From the NCBI GenBank assembly GCA_016715115.1, contig JADKBM010000013.1:1-64000 (forward strand): DNA of 64,000 nt, read 5' to 3'. A model generated the notes under the pieces. The model was given only the letters and a program-made list of their open reading frames with translations, ran no database searches and was not told where the DNA came from. Numbering within the stretch: position 1 is the first letter of the stretch; every line of letters begins with the position of its first letter. This DNA comes from Acidobacteriota bacterium. GTDB taxonomy: Bacteria; Acidobacteriota; Blastocatellia; Pyrinomonadales; Pyrinomonadaceae. The translations under genes and the position numbers were made by a program. Shown one piece after another: positions 10,431 to 19,603 of this stretch.

Positions 10431-12494
10431 ATGGAAAATTATATTCAGGACAACCGTGTGATCGCGATCGAGACGCTGTTTGGCAAGGACGTCTTGTTAC
10501 TTTACGAGATGGACGGAGCGGAAGCGATCTCGGACCTGTTCGAGTTCGATCTTTCGATGCACTCCACCAATCACGGTCTGCCCCTTGACGCCTTGATCGG
10601 TGAAAACGCTACGGTTTCGATAAGATTGCCCGACGGTTCGGTGCGCTTCGTCAACGGTATCGTCAGCGAGTTTCGGCACAGCGGAACCTTTCTTTTGCGT
10701 GACGGGCGAGACGCGTCGCTTCTCAGCCATTACGAGGCGAAACTGGTGCCGTGGTTCTGGGCGCTGAAACTGAATCGCGACTGCCGGATCTTTCAGAACA
10801 AGAACGTCCCGGAGATTGTTCGCGAAATCTTCGGCGAACACTCGTCGGCCAGCTTTCAAATGCGTCTTACCGGCGATTATCCGCGTCGGGAATACTGTGT
10901 GCAGTATCGGGAGTCCGATTTCGATTTCATCTCGCGGCTTTTGGAAGAGGAGGGAATTTTCTATTTTTTCGAGCATTCCGAGAGTGACCATAAGCTGATC
11001 TTGTCCGATAGTCCCGTGCATTTCAGGCCGTCGCCCTTTCACCCGCTGATTGATTTCACTGAAGTCGCAAAAGACGACTTGACCGAAGCGGTGATATCGA
11101 AATGGCAGGCGGGCCGACAAATGCGGTCCGAACGGTTCGAGTTGAAAGATTTCAATTTCAGAAATCCGACACTTGACCTGACCGCCAATCTCGCCGGCAG
11201 CAAAAACCCGGCTCATCAACTGGAGGTTTACGACTATCCGGGCGAATACGAAAGCCGCGAGGTCGGTGAGAAAATTGTTAGGGTTCGTTACGAAGAGGAA
11301 AAGTCGCGCGAAGTTTCGATCCTCGCCAAAACAAACGGCCGCGGGTTCCAGGCCGGTTTCCAGTTTAAGCTTCAGGGTCATCCCCGGCTTGAGTTCAATC
11401 GGGATTATGTCGTTTTGAAGATCGAGCACCGCGCTTCTTCGATAGGCGCTTTCCGCTCGGGCGACAATTCCGAAGCCTTCAGCTACGAATGCCGGCTAAG
11501 CTGTTTGCCACATCCGACCAATTTCCGCCCGACGAGGAAATCGCCGATTCCGAAAATTCAAGGAACTCAGACCGCAATCGTCGTCGGACCGAAGGGCGAA
11601 GAAATATTCGTCGACAAGCACGGAAGGGTGAAGGTTCAGTTTCATTGGGACCGGATCGGTAAACGCAATGAGAAGAGTTCCTGCTGGATCCGCGTTTCAC
11701 AGCCTTGGGCGGGAACGGGATTCGGTGGGATAACGATCCCGCGAATCGGGCAGGAAGTCATCGTCGATTTTCTCGAAGGTGACCCGGATCGGCCGATAAT
11801 CACCGGCCGCGTCTACAACGGTGCGTCTATGCCTCCGTATGAATTGCCGGCGAACAAGGCGCACAGCGGGCTGATGTCGCGCTCGACCCCTGGCGGAGGC
11901 TCGGAGAATTTCAACGGCATCCGAATGGACGACGGCGTCGGCGCCGAGATGATGCAGATCCAAGCCGAAAAGGACGAGGACATCCTGGTCAAGAACGACA
12001 AATCCGAAACGGTCGGGAACAACGAAACGATCGAGATCGGCGTCGACCGCAGCGAGAACGTCGGGAACAATGAATCATTGACGGTCGGCAACGACCAGCA
12101 GATCTCGATCGGGAACAACCGAAGCGAAGACGTTGGAAACAACGAGTCGGTGAAGATCGGCAATAACCGAAACACGACCGTCAGCAGCAACGATGTCCTA
12201 AGCGTTGGGCTGACGCGAACCCATTCGGTCGGCATCAACGAGGCGATCAACATCGGCGCTGCGCAGGAGGTCTCGATCGGCGCTGTCCAGATCGTTTCGG
12301 TCGGCATCGCCCAGATCAACAACATCGGACTCAAACAAAAAACGAGCGCCGGCAAAGAGATTTCCCTGTCGGCCCCGCGGATCGTGCTGACGGCGACCGA
12401 GGAACTGACCCTGAAATGCGGCGCCGGGATCATTACATTTGACGCAGCGGGCAATATCACGATCAAGGCGCCGCTGGTGAAAATCAATACTTAG
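10431..12494 (+). CDS. vgrG: Type VI secretion system tip protein VgrG
   Basis: A 687-residue VgrG/TssI. The first about 370 residues match the gp27-like hub (YCVQYRESDFDFISRLLEEE). The gp5 OB-fold signature follows: DKHGRVKVQFHWDR, RVSQPWAG, IPRIGQEVIVDFLEGDPDRP and GRVYN. The last about 150 residues form a needle with short repeats around VGNNES and SIGNN, the usual triple-stranded beta-helix. No extra C-terminal effector domain is present, so cargo is expected to bind through PAAR and the DUF4123 adaptor encoded next. The stop is 4 bp before the adaptor start. The trimer would cap the Hcp tube and be fired from the cell. Confidence 0.96.
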   Translation: MENYIQDNRVIAIETLFGKDVLLLYEMDGAEAISDLFEFDLSMHSTNHGLPLDALIGENATVSIRLPDGSVRFVNGIVSEFRHSGTFLLRDGRDASLLSHYEAKLVPWFWALKLNRDCRIFQNKNVPEIVREIFGEHSSASFQMRLTGDYPRREYCVQYRESDFDFISRLLEEEGIFYFFEHSESDHKLILSDSPVHFRPSPFHPLIDFTEVAKDDLTEAVISKWQAGRQMRSERFELKDFNFRNPTLDLTANLAGSKNPAHQLEVYDYPGEYESREVGEKIVRVRYEEEKSREVSILAKTNGRGFQAGFQFKLQGHPRLEFNRDYVVLKIEHRASSIGAFRSGDNSEAFSYECRLSCLPHPTNFRPTRKSPIPKIQGTQTAIVVGPKGEEIFVDKHGRVKVQFHWDRIGKRNEKSSCWIRVSQPWAGTGFGGITIPRIGQEVIVDFLEGDPDRPIITGRVYNGASMPPYELPANKAHSGLMSRSTPGGGSENFNGIRMDDGVGAEMMQIQAEKDEDILVKNDKSETVGNNETIEIGVDRSENVGNNESLTVGNDQQISIGNNRSEDVGNNESVKIGNNRNTTVSSNDVLSVGLTRTHSVGINEAINIGAAQEVSIGAVQIVSVGIAQINNIGLKQKTSAGKEISLSAPRIVLTATEELTLKCGAGIITFDAAGNITIKAPLVKINT

Positions 12495-12498
12495 TGGA

Positions 12499-13653
12499 AT
12501 GCAAGGATTTCTTGAAATCATCAATGGCAGGTATGCGGGAACCACGGAAATAGTCCCGGAAGGCGATGTTTGCACGGTCGGCGCCACGTTTGGTGCTGAC
12601 CTATTTCTGCCGAACGACTCTTTGTGCGCACCGGTGCATTTCGTCGTGAAGAACGAAACGGACTATTTTCTTCTGGAGAAAGCCGGCGGAGAGGTATTCG
12701 TGAATAACCAGCCGTTCGAGAAGGGACAACTCGCTCACGGCGATTGGATACTTGCGGGAAAGACACTCTTGCGCGTCTCGACCGACGGCGGAGGATCTAC
12801 TGGCGAAACGGTATTGGGGAGGCTGGTCGGGTATCTGATAAATGTCAAGAAACTCGCCCTGCTGATCGATGAAAGCACGGATTCCCGGATATCGCCGCTT
12901 TTGAATGAACACGGCGCCGTTTTTCGGGAACTGAAAAAAGACGTCAAAGATCTTGAGACGCTGACCTCAAATCCGCTGCTGGTGATCTTTCGCGATAACG
13001 GGGAATTGATTGAAACATTGGTACGATCCTTCTGGGGGAAAGGACGATTGGTGTTCTTTCAAGGCAGCAAGACTCTTGCCGAAACGGTCAAGTATCTGCA
13101 GTTCTTGCTTGCCAAGACACGAATGAGTACCGCCGCGGACCTTCGTTTTTATGATCCGCGAGTTCTGCGCGCCGTGTTGAGCGGGGCCGAGCCGCGACAC
13201 GCCCAGTACTTTTTCGGCGCGGCAAAGCGTTATTTCGTCGAGTCGCAAATCCCGGGCCATTTGTTTGAATTCAACTGGACGGACAAGAAGGCATCGGCAA
13301 CCCAGATTCGACTTTGCGAATCGGTGCCGAAAACCCCCACCGCGCGCGAGATTCATGGATTTCTGGGATCCGGGTCGGGCGATCTTCGCGCAGATGTGGG
13401 AGAATGCGTCGCGCATTTTTCGCCCGAAATCGCCCCTGTCGCCGATGACCAACTCCACGCTACCCTGCCGATCATCGATCGGTACAGATTCAAGTCGTTG
13501 GCGGCGAAGATACAAGCTGTCGTAATCACGGCGCTTTTTGGCGCGGAAATTTGGAATCGTCCGGAGATTAAGGCCTATCTTCAAACTGAACAGCTTTCGA
13601 ACGATGACAAGCTCGACATTTGGGCCGCGAAAATCAATCGGAGTAGATTTTGA
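12499..13653 (+). CDS. FHA-like/DUF4123 adaptor protein (VgrG effector chaperone type)
   Basis: A 384-residue protein. Residues 1-95 look like a forkhead-associated domain (GADLFLPND, VHFVV, VFVNNQPF) but lack the canonical Gly-Arg, so phosphothreonine binding is uncertain. Residues about 115-265 match DUF4123 (LLIDES, RSFWGKGRLVFF, DLRFYDPRVLR), the family that loads effectors onto VgrG. About 110 further residues follow with no recognised domain. The gene begins 4 bp after vgrG, the standard adaptor position. A paralogue at 18657-19508 has the same order but a better-preserved FHA part. Confidence 0.85.
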   Translation: MQGFLEIINGRYAGTTEIVPEGDVCTVGATFGADLFLPNDSLCAPVHFVVKNETDYFLLEKAGGEVFVNNQPFEKGQLAHGDWILAGKTLLRVSTDGGGSTGETVLGRLVGYLINVKKLALLIDESTDSRISPLLNEHGAVFRELKKDVKDLETLTSNPLLVIFRDNGELIETLVRSFWGKGRLVFFQGSKTLAETVKYLQFLLAKTRMSTAADLRFYDPRVLRAVLSGAEPRHAQYFFGAAKRYFVESQIPGHLFEFNWTDKKASATQIRLCESVPKTPTAREIHGFLGSGSGDLRADVGECVAHFSPEIAPVADDQLHATLPIIDRYRFKSLAAKIQAVVITALFGAEIWNRPEIKAYLQTEQLSNDDKLDIWAAKINRSRF

Positions 13654-13657
13654 GATT

Positions 13658-15742
13658 ATGGAACGATCAATCACACGGAAACGAACTTTATTCAACGTAC
13701 TTCTTATCGGATTGATTTTCTTGGCTTTTTGCGCGGGCGGTGCTTTCTCGCAACGCAAAAGCGGCCCCAAGCCGACACCGACGCCGCGCGATCTGATTAG
13801 GAAAAGCGCGGACGTTTACCCGGAGCGCAGCCGGGTCGCGCTGGTGATCGGGAACAGTGCGTATCAGGTCGGGCGTCTAAAGAATCCGGTGAACGACGCT
13901 AACGCGATGACCACGACGCTTCGCGGCGTTGGATTTGATGTCGTGTCACGCACCGATGCCACGCTGAGCTCAATGAGGCAGGCGATCGGCGAATTCAGCC
14001 GCAAGGTTCAAAGCGAAGGCGTCCGGCTGTTCTATTTCGCCGGACACGGGGTGCAGGCGAACGGCAAAAACTACCTGATCCCGGTGGATGCCAAGATTGA
14101 ACGGCTGAGCGATCTGTCGCTCCAGGCGATTGACCTTGACACGATAATGCTGCAGTTGGAAACCGACTCGGACGCGAAAAAGATCGTGAACATCATCATT
14201 CTCGATTCTTGCCGAAACAATCCGTTCATTACGACTGGGCGGAATGTCGCGCAGGGAATGGCGCAAACCGACGCGTCGGCCGGGACGTTCATCGCTTACG
14301 CGACCGCGCCCGGAAAAACGGCCAGCGACGGCACCGGCGTCAATGGCCTATACACGCAGGAACTGATCCGGCTGATAAAAGAACCCGGCTTGACCATTGA
14401 AGAGGTCTTCAAAGGAGTCAGGACGCAGGTCCGGGAAAAATCCGGCGGAACCCAGATTCCGTGGGACTCTTCTTCGCTCGAAGGCACATTCGCGTTCCTT
14501 CCCGGCAAGCCGCAAAATACGGTGCAGACCCAGAATCAGCCAACGGTGATTCAAACTCCGGGTTCGCAGAACCAGACGTCGATCCAGCCCGCGAGCCGAT
14601 CGACCGTCGGCTACGACATCATCGAAGCCAACTATAGAAGCAATTTACTCGACGATGTGATTCGCGATTCGAGGATCTTTTTGCAGTCGGAACCGAACCA
14701 TCCGAAGGTCAACGCGATTTATGGTCAGAGCCTTTTCACGCAGGGCAAGGTCGCCGAGGCTATACCGTATTTGGAGAATGCGGTAGTTCTTGGTCAGGCA
14801 GTTACGTTTCGGGCATTCCGAGGAAAGATACTGCTAAACAGTGAGTCGTTGGATAACGTCTTTATCGAAGTTTCGGACAAAGCCTTCGCGTTTCAATCCA
14901 AAGATGAGTCGTTCGTGGCTGAGTTCTCAAAGCTTAGCGAGGTCGCGTTTGTTTCAAATCAATCGGGGATGGCCTATATCTCGGTCCGCGGGGAGTTTCT
15001 TTACACCGAGGCCAAGAATAAAAAGCAGAAAACCGAAAAAAACAAACAAATTTTCCTTGTCGCGCCGATGGCGGGAATAACGAAGGCGGCCGGCGGGGCT
15101 AACATTCTTACGGGCGGAGCGACAACTATAAACCGGATCGCCTGCAGCAATTGCGAGGTTTGGACAAAGGAAGTGGTGAGGTTCCTTAACCGCTGCCGCA
15201 CGGGCGAGGTCAAACTGAACGCGGTAGAAACCGTCACATCGATGAGAAGCGGACCGCTGAACAACTCGAAAACCGTCGAACGGCCGTCTGCAGAGTTTTA
15301 TCCATACGTTTCCGAACGAGCGTTTCAGATGGCCATACCGCGGAACTGGAAAGCGATGCCGAACGGAGACATGATCTTCGCCACCGACGGCGCCCGGGAC
15401 GGAACGGCGATCACGCACGGGGCGATGGTGATATTCTCGAACGCGCTTTACGATCGTCTGCCCGATGCGGTAAGAGCCGTCTCGCAGGATATTTTGAGCG
15501 GAAATACATATTTGCGACTGACCGGCTCGACGAACGCCAAATTGTCCGGGCGGGACGCGACGGTCGTATCGCTGGAAGGTCGCTCGCCAACTACAGGAAA
15601 GGTCGAAGTTGCTTACCTTTACATCGCTTTAATGAAGGACAAACGCGCGGTCACTTTTGTTTTTGTCTGTCCGGACGAAGAACGGTCCGTCTATCAGGAC
15701 ACGTTCAACCGGATGGTCGCATCGATCCGTTTCAAGGACTAA
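13658..15742 (+). CDS. Exported caspase-like (C14) peptidase with TPR-like and C-terminal domains
   Basis: The start is placed at the ATG at 13658, five bases past the adaptor stop; an in-frame ATG at 13538 would overlap the adaptor by 116 bp and bury the signal peptide. The 694-residue product has a signal peptide (about 1-30), a Pro/Thr linker and a caspase p20-like domain with the dyad His130 (FAGHG) and Cys185 (ILDSCRNNPF), the classic bacterial form. Gln/Thr-rich linker, a TPR-like helical region near 325-370 and a C-terminal domain that resembles no family I can name follow. It shares the dyad type but no other architecture with the 1501-residue caspase upstream. Extracytoplasmic proteolysis is expected; the substrate is unknown. 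Confidence 0.87.
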   Translation: MERSITRKRTLFNVLLIGLIFLAFCAGGAFSQRKSGPKPTPTPRDLIRKSADVYPERSRVALVIGNSAYQVGRLKNPVNDANAMTTTLRGVGFDVVSRTDATLSSMRQAIGEFSRKVQSEGVRLFYFAGHGVQANGKNYLIPVDAKIERLSDLSLQAIDLDTIMLQLETDSDAKKIVNIIILDSCRNNPFITTGRNVAQGMAQTDASAGTFIAYATAPGKTASDGTGVNGLYTQELIRLIKEPGLTIEEVFKGVRTQVREKSGGTQIPWDSSSLEGTFAFLPGKPQNTVQTQNQPTVIQTPGSQNQTSIQPASRSTVGYDIIEANYRSNLLDDVIRDSRIFLQSEPNHPKVNAIYGQSLFTQGKVAEAIPYLENAVVLGQAVTFRAFRGKILLNSESLDNVFIEVSDKAFAFQSKDESFVAEFSKLSEVAFVSNQSGMAYISVRGEFLYTEAKNKKQKTEKNKQIFLVAPMAGITKAAGGANILTGGATTINRIACSNCEVWTKEVVRFLNRCRTGEVKLNAVETVTSMRSGPLNNSKTVERPSAEFYPYVSERAFQMAIPRNWKAMPNGDMIFATDGARDGTAITHGAMVIFSNALYDRLPDAVRAVSQDILSGNTYLRLTGSTNAKLSGRDATVVSLEGRSPTTGKVEVAYLYIALMKDKRAVTFVFVCPDEERSVYQDTFNRMVASIRFKD

Positions 15743-15745
15743 ACG

Positions 15746-16921
15746 ATGGGAATCACGCTGCAAGAATCATCCGCCTTTTCGCGAAATAATTCCGCGACCG
15801 GAACGGCGTCCGAAAGTGCCGGGATGATGGCCGATTTTGCGCGCGGCGCGCTTCGAACGGACAATTCTGCCGATTCTCTTCGGATCGCCGAAAGCGGGCT
15901 CAACGGAGATTGGACGGGCGTTCTCGGCGGCGATCCGGGCGTGCTCCCGACCGCCGCGCGGAGTCTCGCCCGAACGCTGCCGCCGGAACTTTCGCGGCTG
16001 ATCGGTTCGGCGGAACCTCTGTTGACCGAAGGCCTGAGCGGGTTGCTTAGCGGAGACGGGTTTTCGGGTCTCGGCGGGATGATGTCGCTCGACGGGATGA
16101 TGGGCCTCGCCGGCCAGTTCCTGCCGCCGTGGGCAGGCGACGCGATGGCCGTCGGCAACGAACTGCTGAACAATTTCCCTTCGGATCTGTCGGATCTTGC
16201 CGGTTCGGTTGAAAACTTAGCGGGACGGTTCCTGCCCCCGGAACTTCAGGCCGCCTGGGGAGCGATCCAGCAGGCGGGCGGAATCCAGGGACTGCTGGCG
16301 GACTTTTTCGACGAACCGAAACCGCCGCAGTCGCCTCCGGGGCCTTGGGCGGCCCGGTTGACCGACATCGCCGCCTGTCCGGGCGGAGCCGGACCGATCG
16401 CCGCGCCGTGCCTGCCGACTGTCTTTATCGGCGGTTTCCCTGCGGCCCGCAGGTCCGACGTCGTGATCTGCAACGGACTGCCGATCGATTCGATCGCGAC
16501 CGGCGAACCGACGGTCTTGATGGGCGGGCTGTTCGCCGCCCGCCGCGACGACAAAACCGCGCACCAGGGAAAGATCGAGACCGGTTTCCCGACGGTTCAC
16601 ATCGGCAAGAAGCGAAGTCAGGCTGGAATTCAGAAGGCGATTCAATGTGCCGCTGAAGCTGCCGACGCCGGCGCGGCGACGATTAGCGGTTCGGGAATCA
16701 CGGGGCCGCTGACCGATGGCGCGTTCGGGGGGCTGGGAGACATCTTCAAAGACGCGGCCGCCGGTGCACTTGGCGATTTCGCGAAGGAAAAGATCGGCGG
16801 CTTGGTTTCCGACAAGGTCGGCGAGGCGATTTCGAACGTCTTTGAAGATAGCGAGAAGCCAAAAGTGAAGCCGCAGCCTAAGCTTGTCGATGACGAGTTT
16901 GGTACTACGAAAAGGAACTAA
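15746..16921 (+). CDS. PAAR-domain protein with N- and C-terminal extensions
   Basis: A 391-residue protein. A Gly/Leu-rich N-terminal region (1-200) resembles no family I recognise. Residues about 200-290 form a PAAR repeat domain: AARLTDIAACPGG, PTVFIGGFPAARRSD, TGEPTVLMGG and FPTVHIGKK give the repeated turns of the cone that sharpens the VgrG spike. The last 100 residues are Gly/Ala-rich and amphipathic (GALGDFAKEK, IGGLVSDKVG) and could interact with membranes, so this may be an evolved PAAR carrying its own toxin; that is inference. AAGGA lies 9 bases before the ATG, and the gene starts 3 bp after the caspase stop. Confidence 0.9.
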   Translation: MGITLQESSAFSRNNSATGTASESAGMMADFARGALRTDNSADSLRIAESGLNGDWTGVLGGDPGVLPTAARSLARTLPPELSRLIGSAEPLLTEGLSGLLSGDGFSGLGGMMSLDGMMGLAGQFLPPWAGDAMAVGNELLNNFPSDLSDLAGSVENLAGRFLPPELQAAWGAIQQAGGIQGLLADFFDEPKPPQSPPGPWAARLTDIAACPGGAGPIAAPCLPTVFIGGFPAARRSDVVICNGLPIDSIATGEPTVLMGGLFAARRDDKTAHQGKIETGFPTVHIGKKRSQAGIQKAIQCAAEAADAGAATISGSGITGPLTDGAFGGLGDIFKDAAAGALGDFAKEKIGGLVSDKVGEAISNVFEDSEKPKVKPQPKLVDDEFGTTKRN

Positions 16922-16995
16922 TAGGCGCGATGATATGAGCATATGGCTGTGCTTATGTGGTCCAGACAAAATTCGACGATTAAAAGGACGTTTTG

Positions 16996-17436
16996 ATGTT
17001 CAAACTAAGTCAAACGCACAACCAGGCCTTTTACACGTGCGCGGACGCCGAGTTCGTATGCGAGGTCGTGAGCTATCTGTTTGCAAATCACGCCGAGACG
17101 CGAATCAAACTTCCAGACAGTGAGTTCGCAATTCGGGAGTTACCGGAAAACAGACTTCGTAAGATGGTCAAACTCGGAATCAAAAAGGCGCGTGGCTACG
17201 GAATGAGCTGGCAGAGTTCGCTCATCGCATTTGTTGTGATAATGGTCGTCACGGCCCCGAATTTTGACGAGAATATCCGGATTCGTTCCGTAATATCCGA
17301 CGAAAAGGTCTTTCCGGAAGAGCGTCTTGATTTGCTTTGGTCAGAAACTGACGATGCGGTTTGGGAAGAAGTCTCAGAAAGTTACGACCCGAAATGCTGG
17401 TTTGCGGAAGCAGACGATCTCCGGGGGGCAACGTAA
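16996..17436 (+). CDS. Hypothetical protein between PAAR and lipase genes
   Basis: A 146-residue protein I do not recognise. The ATG at 16996 is preceded by AAAGGACG with good spacing; a TTG sits one codon upstream. It has a central hydrophobic stretch (SSLIAFVVIMVVTA) and an acidic, Trp-containing C-terminus. Its stop overlaps the next start (TAATG at 17434-17438), so it is coupled to the lipase-fold gene. Position suggests a chaperone, adaptor or immunity partner for that effector; immunity genes usually follow rather than precede their toxins, so the role is open. Confidence 0.6.
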   Translation: MFKLSQTHNQAFYTCADAEFVCEVVSYLFANHAETRIKLPDSEFAIRELPENRLRKMVKLGIKKARGYGMSWQSSLIAFVVIMVVTAPNFDENIRIRSVISDEKVFPEERLDLLWSETDDAVWEEVSESYDPKCWFAEADDLRGAT

Positions 17437-18377
17437 TGGGAGCACACGAAAATGTCAAAGTCCCCGCCCAAGCTGCGGCGGAATGCACAGCGAATGTTCC
17501 GCCGGCGTGCAGGAAGATGGGTGTGTGCATTCCCGACGCTAACGATTTGAGTTTCGCGGAGAGCAAGAGCGCGAGTGATGTTGCATATGACGGGGAAGAA
17601 GGTGATGTTTACCGATTTCCGGATGGGAAGGAGTGGCGCGTCGATTCGCTGATCGAGAACACCCAAACCGGATTTCGCAGCGTGGTCATGAAACCGGTCG
17701 ATTCATCGAATGACCGGGTCATTCTGGCTTTTGCCGGGACCGACACAACAGATTTGGCAGAATTCGCAAAAGATATGTTTTATGGGAACCTTCCGTTGAC
17801 GGTTGGTGATCAATACGAGCAAGCGGCTGCAACCGCAAAAGACTTGAAAGCCAAATACGGTGATCGACTAAGGTTAACCGGGCACTCTCTGGGCGGCGGA
17901 TTGTCAACTTACGCGGCGGCAATGAATGGGTGCTTAAAATCTACAGGTATCAATTCGGCGCCGTTGCATGGGAACGCGAATGGCGATGTGGTTGCAAAAA
18001 GATGTTCCAGGGAATTCCATTTTGACTACAATACAGCGTGGGAATTTGTGCACAAGCTTCCCGGCTTCAATTGGGGCGACGCGGAATCGGTGTATGGAAG
18101 TGGTAACATCTTTGACAGGCATTCATTGAAGAATACGGCACCGTGTGTGGCGCCTCCCAAGAAGGTAAAGAGTGGAAAGAGCCAAGGATTGAAGAGTATG
18201 GTGGAGCGTCGAAGGAATCGGCGTGCAGAGCAGTTTGAGGAGGCGAGACTACAGTTTGAGGAGGCGAGACTAAACGAATTGGATCGACAGGAACAAGCCC
18301 GCCTAGACAAGTGGCACAGTGAAGGTGGATATGATGGCCCGGCACCACAACCGCCGCCGCGCCCGAAGAAGAAATGA
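17436..18377 (+). CDS. Lipase class 3-fold protein, candidate T6SS effector
   Basis: A 313-residue alpha/beta-hydrolase of the class 3 lipase type, taken from the ATG at 17436 that overlaps the previous stop. The nucleophile elbow GHSLGGG places the catalytic Ser at residue 151, and an upstream VILAFAGTD segment matches the oxyanion strand of this fold. The N-terminus has four Cys and no signal peptide, as expected for cargo fired through the spike. The C-terminus is a charged coiled-coil-like stretch with a tandem QFEEARL duplication, ending in Pro/Lys. Downstream of VgrG-PAAR it is best read as a phospholipase effector of Tle type; no toxicity evidence is available. Confidence 0.75.
   Translation: MGAHENVKVPAQAAAECTANVPPACRKMGVCIPDANDLSFAESKSASDVAYDGEEGDVYRFPDGKEWRVDSLIENTQTGFRSVVMKPVDSSNDRVILAFAGTDTTDLAEFAKDMFYGNLPLTVGDQYEQAAATAKDLKAKYGDRLRLTGHSLGGGLSTYAAAMNGCLKSTGINSAPLHGNANGDVVAKRCSREFHFDYNTAWEFVHKLPGFNWGDAESVYGSGNIFDRHSLKNTAPCVAPPKKVKSGKSQGLKSMVERRRNRRAEQFEEARLQFEEARLNELDRQEQARLDKWHSEGGYDGPAPQPPPRPKKK
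18231..18272 (+). repeat. Perfect 21-bp tandem duplication inside the lipase gene
   Basis: Two identical 21-bp units (18231-18251 and 18252-18272) encode QFEEARL twice in the helical tail. The length is a multiple of three, so the frame is kept; a recent slippage or unequal exchange is likely. Confidence 0.9.
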
Positions 18378-18656
18378 GCGCCTTTTGGAGTAAACGAATC
18401 GAAAACGACCGAAATCAATACGAACTTTACGCTCATGGGCGCGGCGAGAATCGGCATACTCGTGGTAATTGATGGTTCGCATTTGAAAATTCGAGCTGAT
18501 TTGCTCGCGGTTAGACGGCTATTGCCAAACACTACCGTGAAGTCGGTTTTGTTCCAGGCAGAGCAACCAAAGCCGGCATACCGGTGAGCGGCGTGAAATA
18601 TGTAGAACCAGCAAATCAAGGTTGCGGATGATTCGGAACCGCGCGGATTCAAAATT
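18378..18656. other. Intergenic gap after the lipase gene, possible tiny ORFs
   Basis: No known gene is seen here. A 32-codon frame overlaps the lipase stop (ATG at 18374), and a 50-codon frame runs 18435-18587 with a hydrophobic start and no clear ribosome site. An immunity gene might be expected at this spot, so a degraded or very small one cannot be excluded, but neither frame is convincing. Confidence 0.3.
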
Positions 18657-19508
18657 ATGCCGATCTATCTCGAAGTGATAAATGGAAAATACGCAGCGGG
18701 CACGGTTTCGCTGGAGGATGGCGATGTCGCGCGGGTGGGGCGTGGGGCGCGGGCCGACATGTGTTTGCCCGACGATTTCGGGCTGGCGGAAACACATTTT
18801 CTGCTGGCGTTCGACGGTTACACCGGGCGTTTGATCGATTCCGGAAGCTCCTCGGGAACGTTCGTCGGCGGCAAGCGGATCCTCGCCGCCGAGATCGAAA
18901 CAAACTGTAGGATCTCGGCGGGCGAAAGCGAGTTCGCCGTTCTGTTCGAGCAGGATTTTGGCGTGACGAAGCCCGAGACTCCAATCAAACGGCTCGTCGA
19001 GTTTCTCCGTTCGCGCGACGGCGATCTTTTCTGTCTTCTCGACGCGGCGCGCGACGAGAAGATACTCTCGCTGCTGCGGAAATCGAATTCGAAGCATATG
19101 TCGCTCTATCAGGGTGAATCGCAGAGGCAGATGGCACACGTCGCGCCGTACCTTGTCGAGTTCGACAAGTCCGATGTCTTTTTGGAAAGGCTGTTGAGAC
19201 ACGGCTGGGGCAAGCGCTGGTGCACGTTTTTCTCGAGCCGCGCCGGTTTCGGCCACCTTCGCAAGCACTTTCGCCGCTTCCTGTTCGTCAAGGACGAAAG
19301 AGGCGCATCCGTCTATTTCCGCTTCTACGACCCGTCCATAATGCGGACATTTCTGCCGGCATGCACCGATGACGAACTCAAAGATTTCTTCGGTTATGTC
19401 GACCACTTTTACACCGAAGATGAAATGCCGTCGCGCGTCAAGTGTTTCGGTCGCGACGACGCCCTTCCATTTTCGGAAACAACATTCGTTTTCGACCTGA
19501 TCAAATAG
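18657..19508 (+). CDS. FHA-DUF4123 adaptor protein (second copy)
   Basis: A 283-residue paralogue of the protein at 12499-13653. The N-terminal FHA domain (about 1-100) is the better preserved copy, with VGRGARAD, ETHFLL and SSSGTFVGG, the expected Gly-Arg, His and Gly-Thr phospho-reading loops. DUF4123 follows (about 110-240: LLDAARDE, HGWGKRWCTFF, YFRFYDPSIMR). It lacks the long C-terminal extension of the first copy. As the last gene of the island it probably loads a different cargo, plausibly the lipase or the PAAR protein. With a Ser/Thr kinase in the same island, phospho-dependent docking is a reasonable hypothesis. Confidence 0.85.
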   Translation: MPIYLEVINGKYAAGTVSLEDGDVARVGRGARADMCLPDDFGLAETHFLLAFDGYTGRLIDSGSSSGTFVGGKRILAAEIETNCRISAGESEFAVLFEQDFGVTKPETPIKRLVEFLRSRDGDLFCLLDAARDEKILSLLRKSNSKHMSLYQGESQRQMAHVAPYLVEFDKSDVFLERLLRHGWGKRWCTFFSSRAGFGHLRKHFRRFLFVKDERGASVYFRFYDPSIMRTFLPACTDDELKDFFGYVDHFYTEDEMPSRVKCFGRDDALPFSETTFVFDLIK

Positions 19509-19603
19509 TTTTAGGGTAGAATTACAGATATTTCGCGGTCTAAGTAGACTGAAAAGGTTATCCCGGCCTCCGTCGTCCGGACGCGGAATCTAACCGATCG
19601 AAA

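Noticed and set aside
3267..19508. A complete T6SS locus
   Set aside because: No tssB, tssC, hcp, tssK, tssM, clpV or baseplate genes are in the window; only spike, adaptor and cargo parts are seen.
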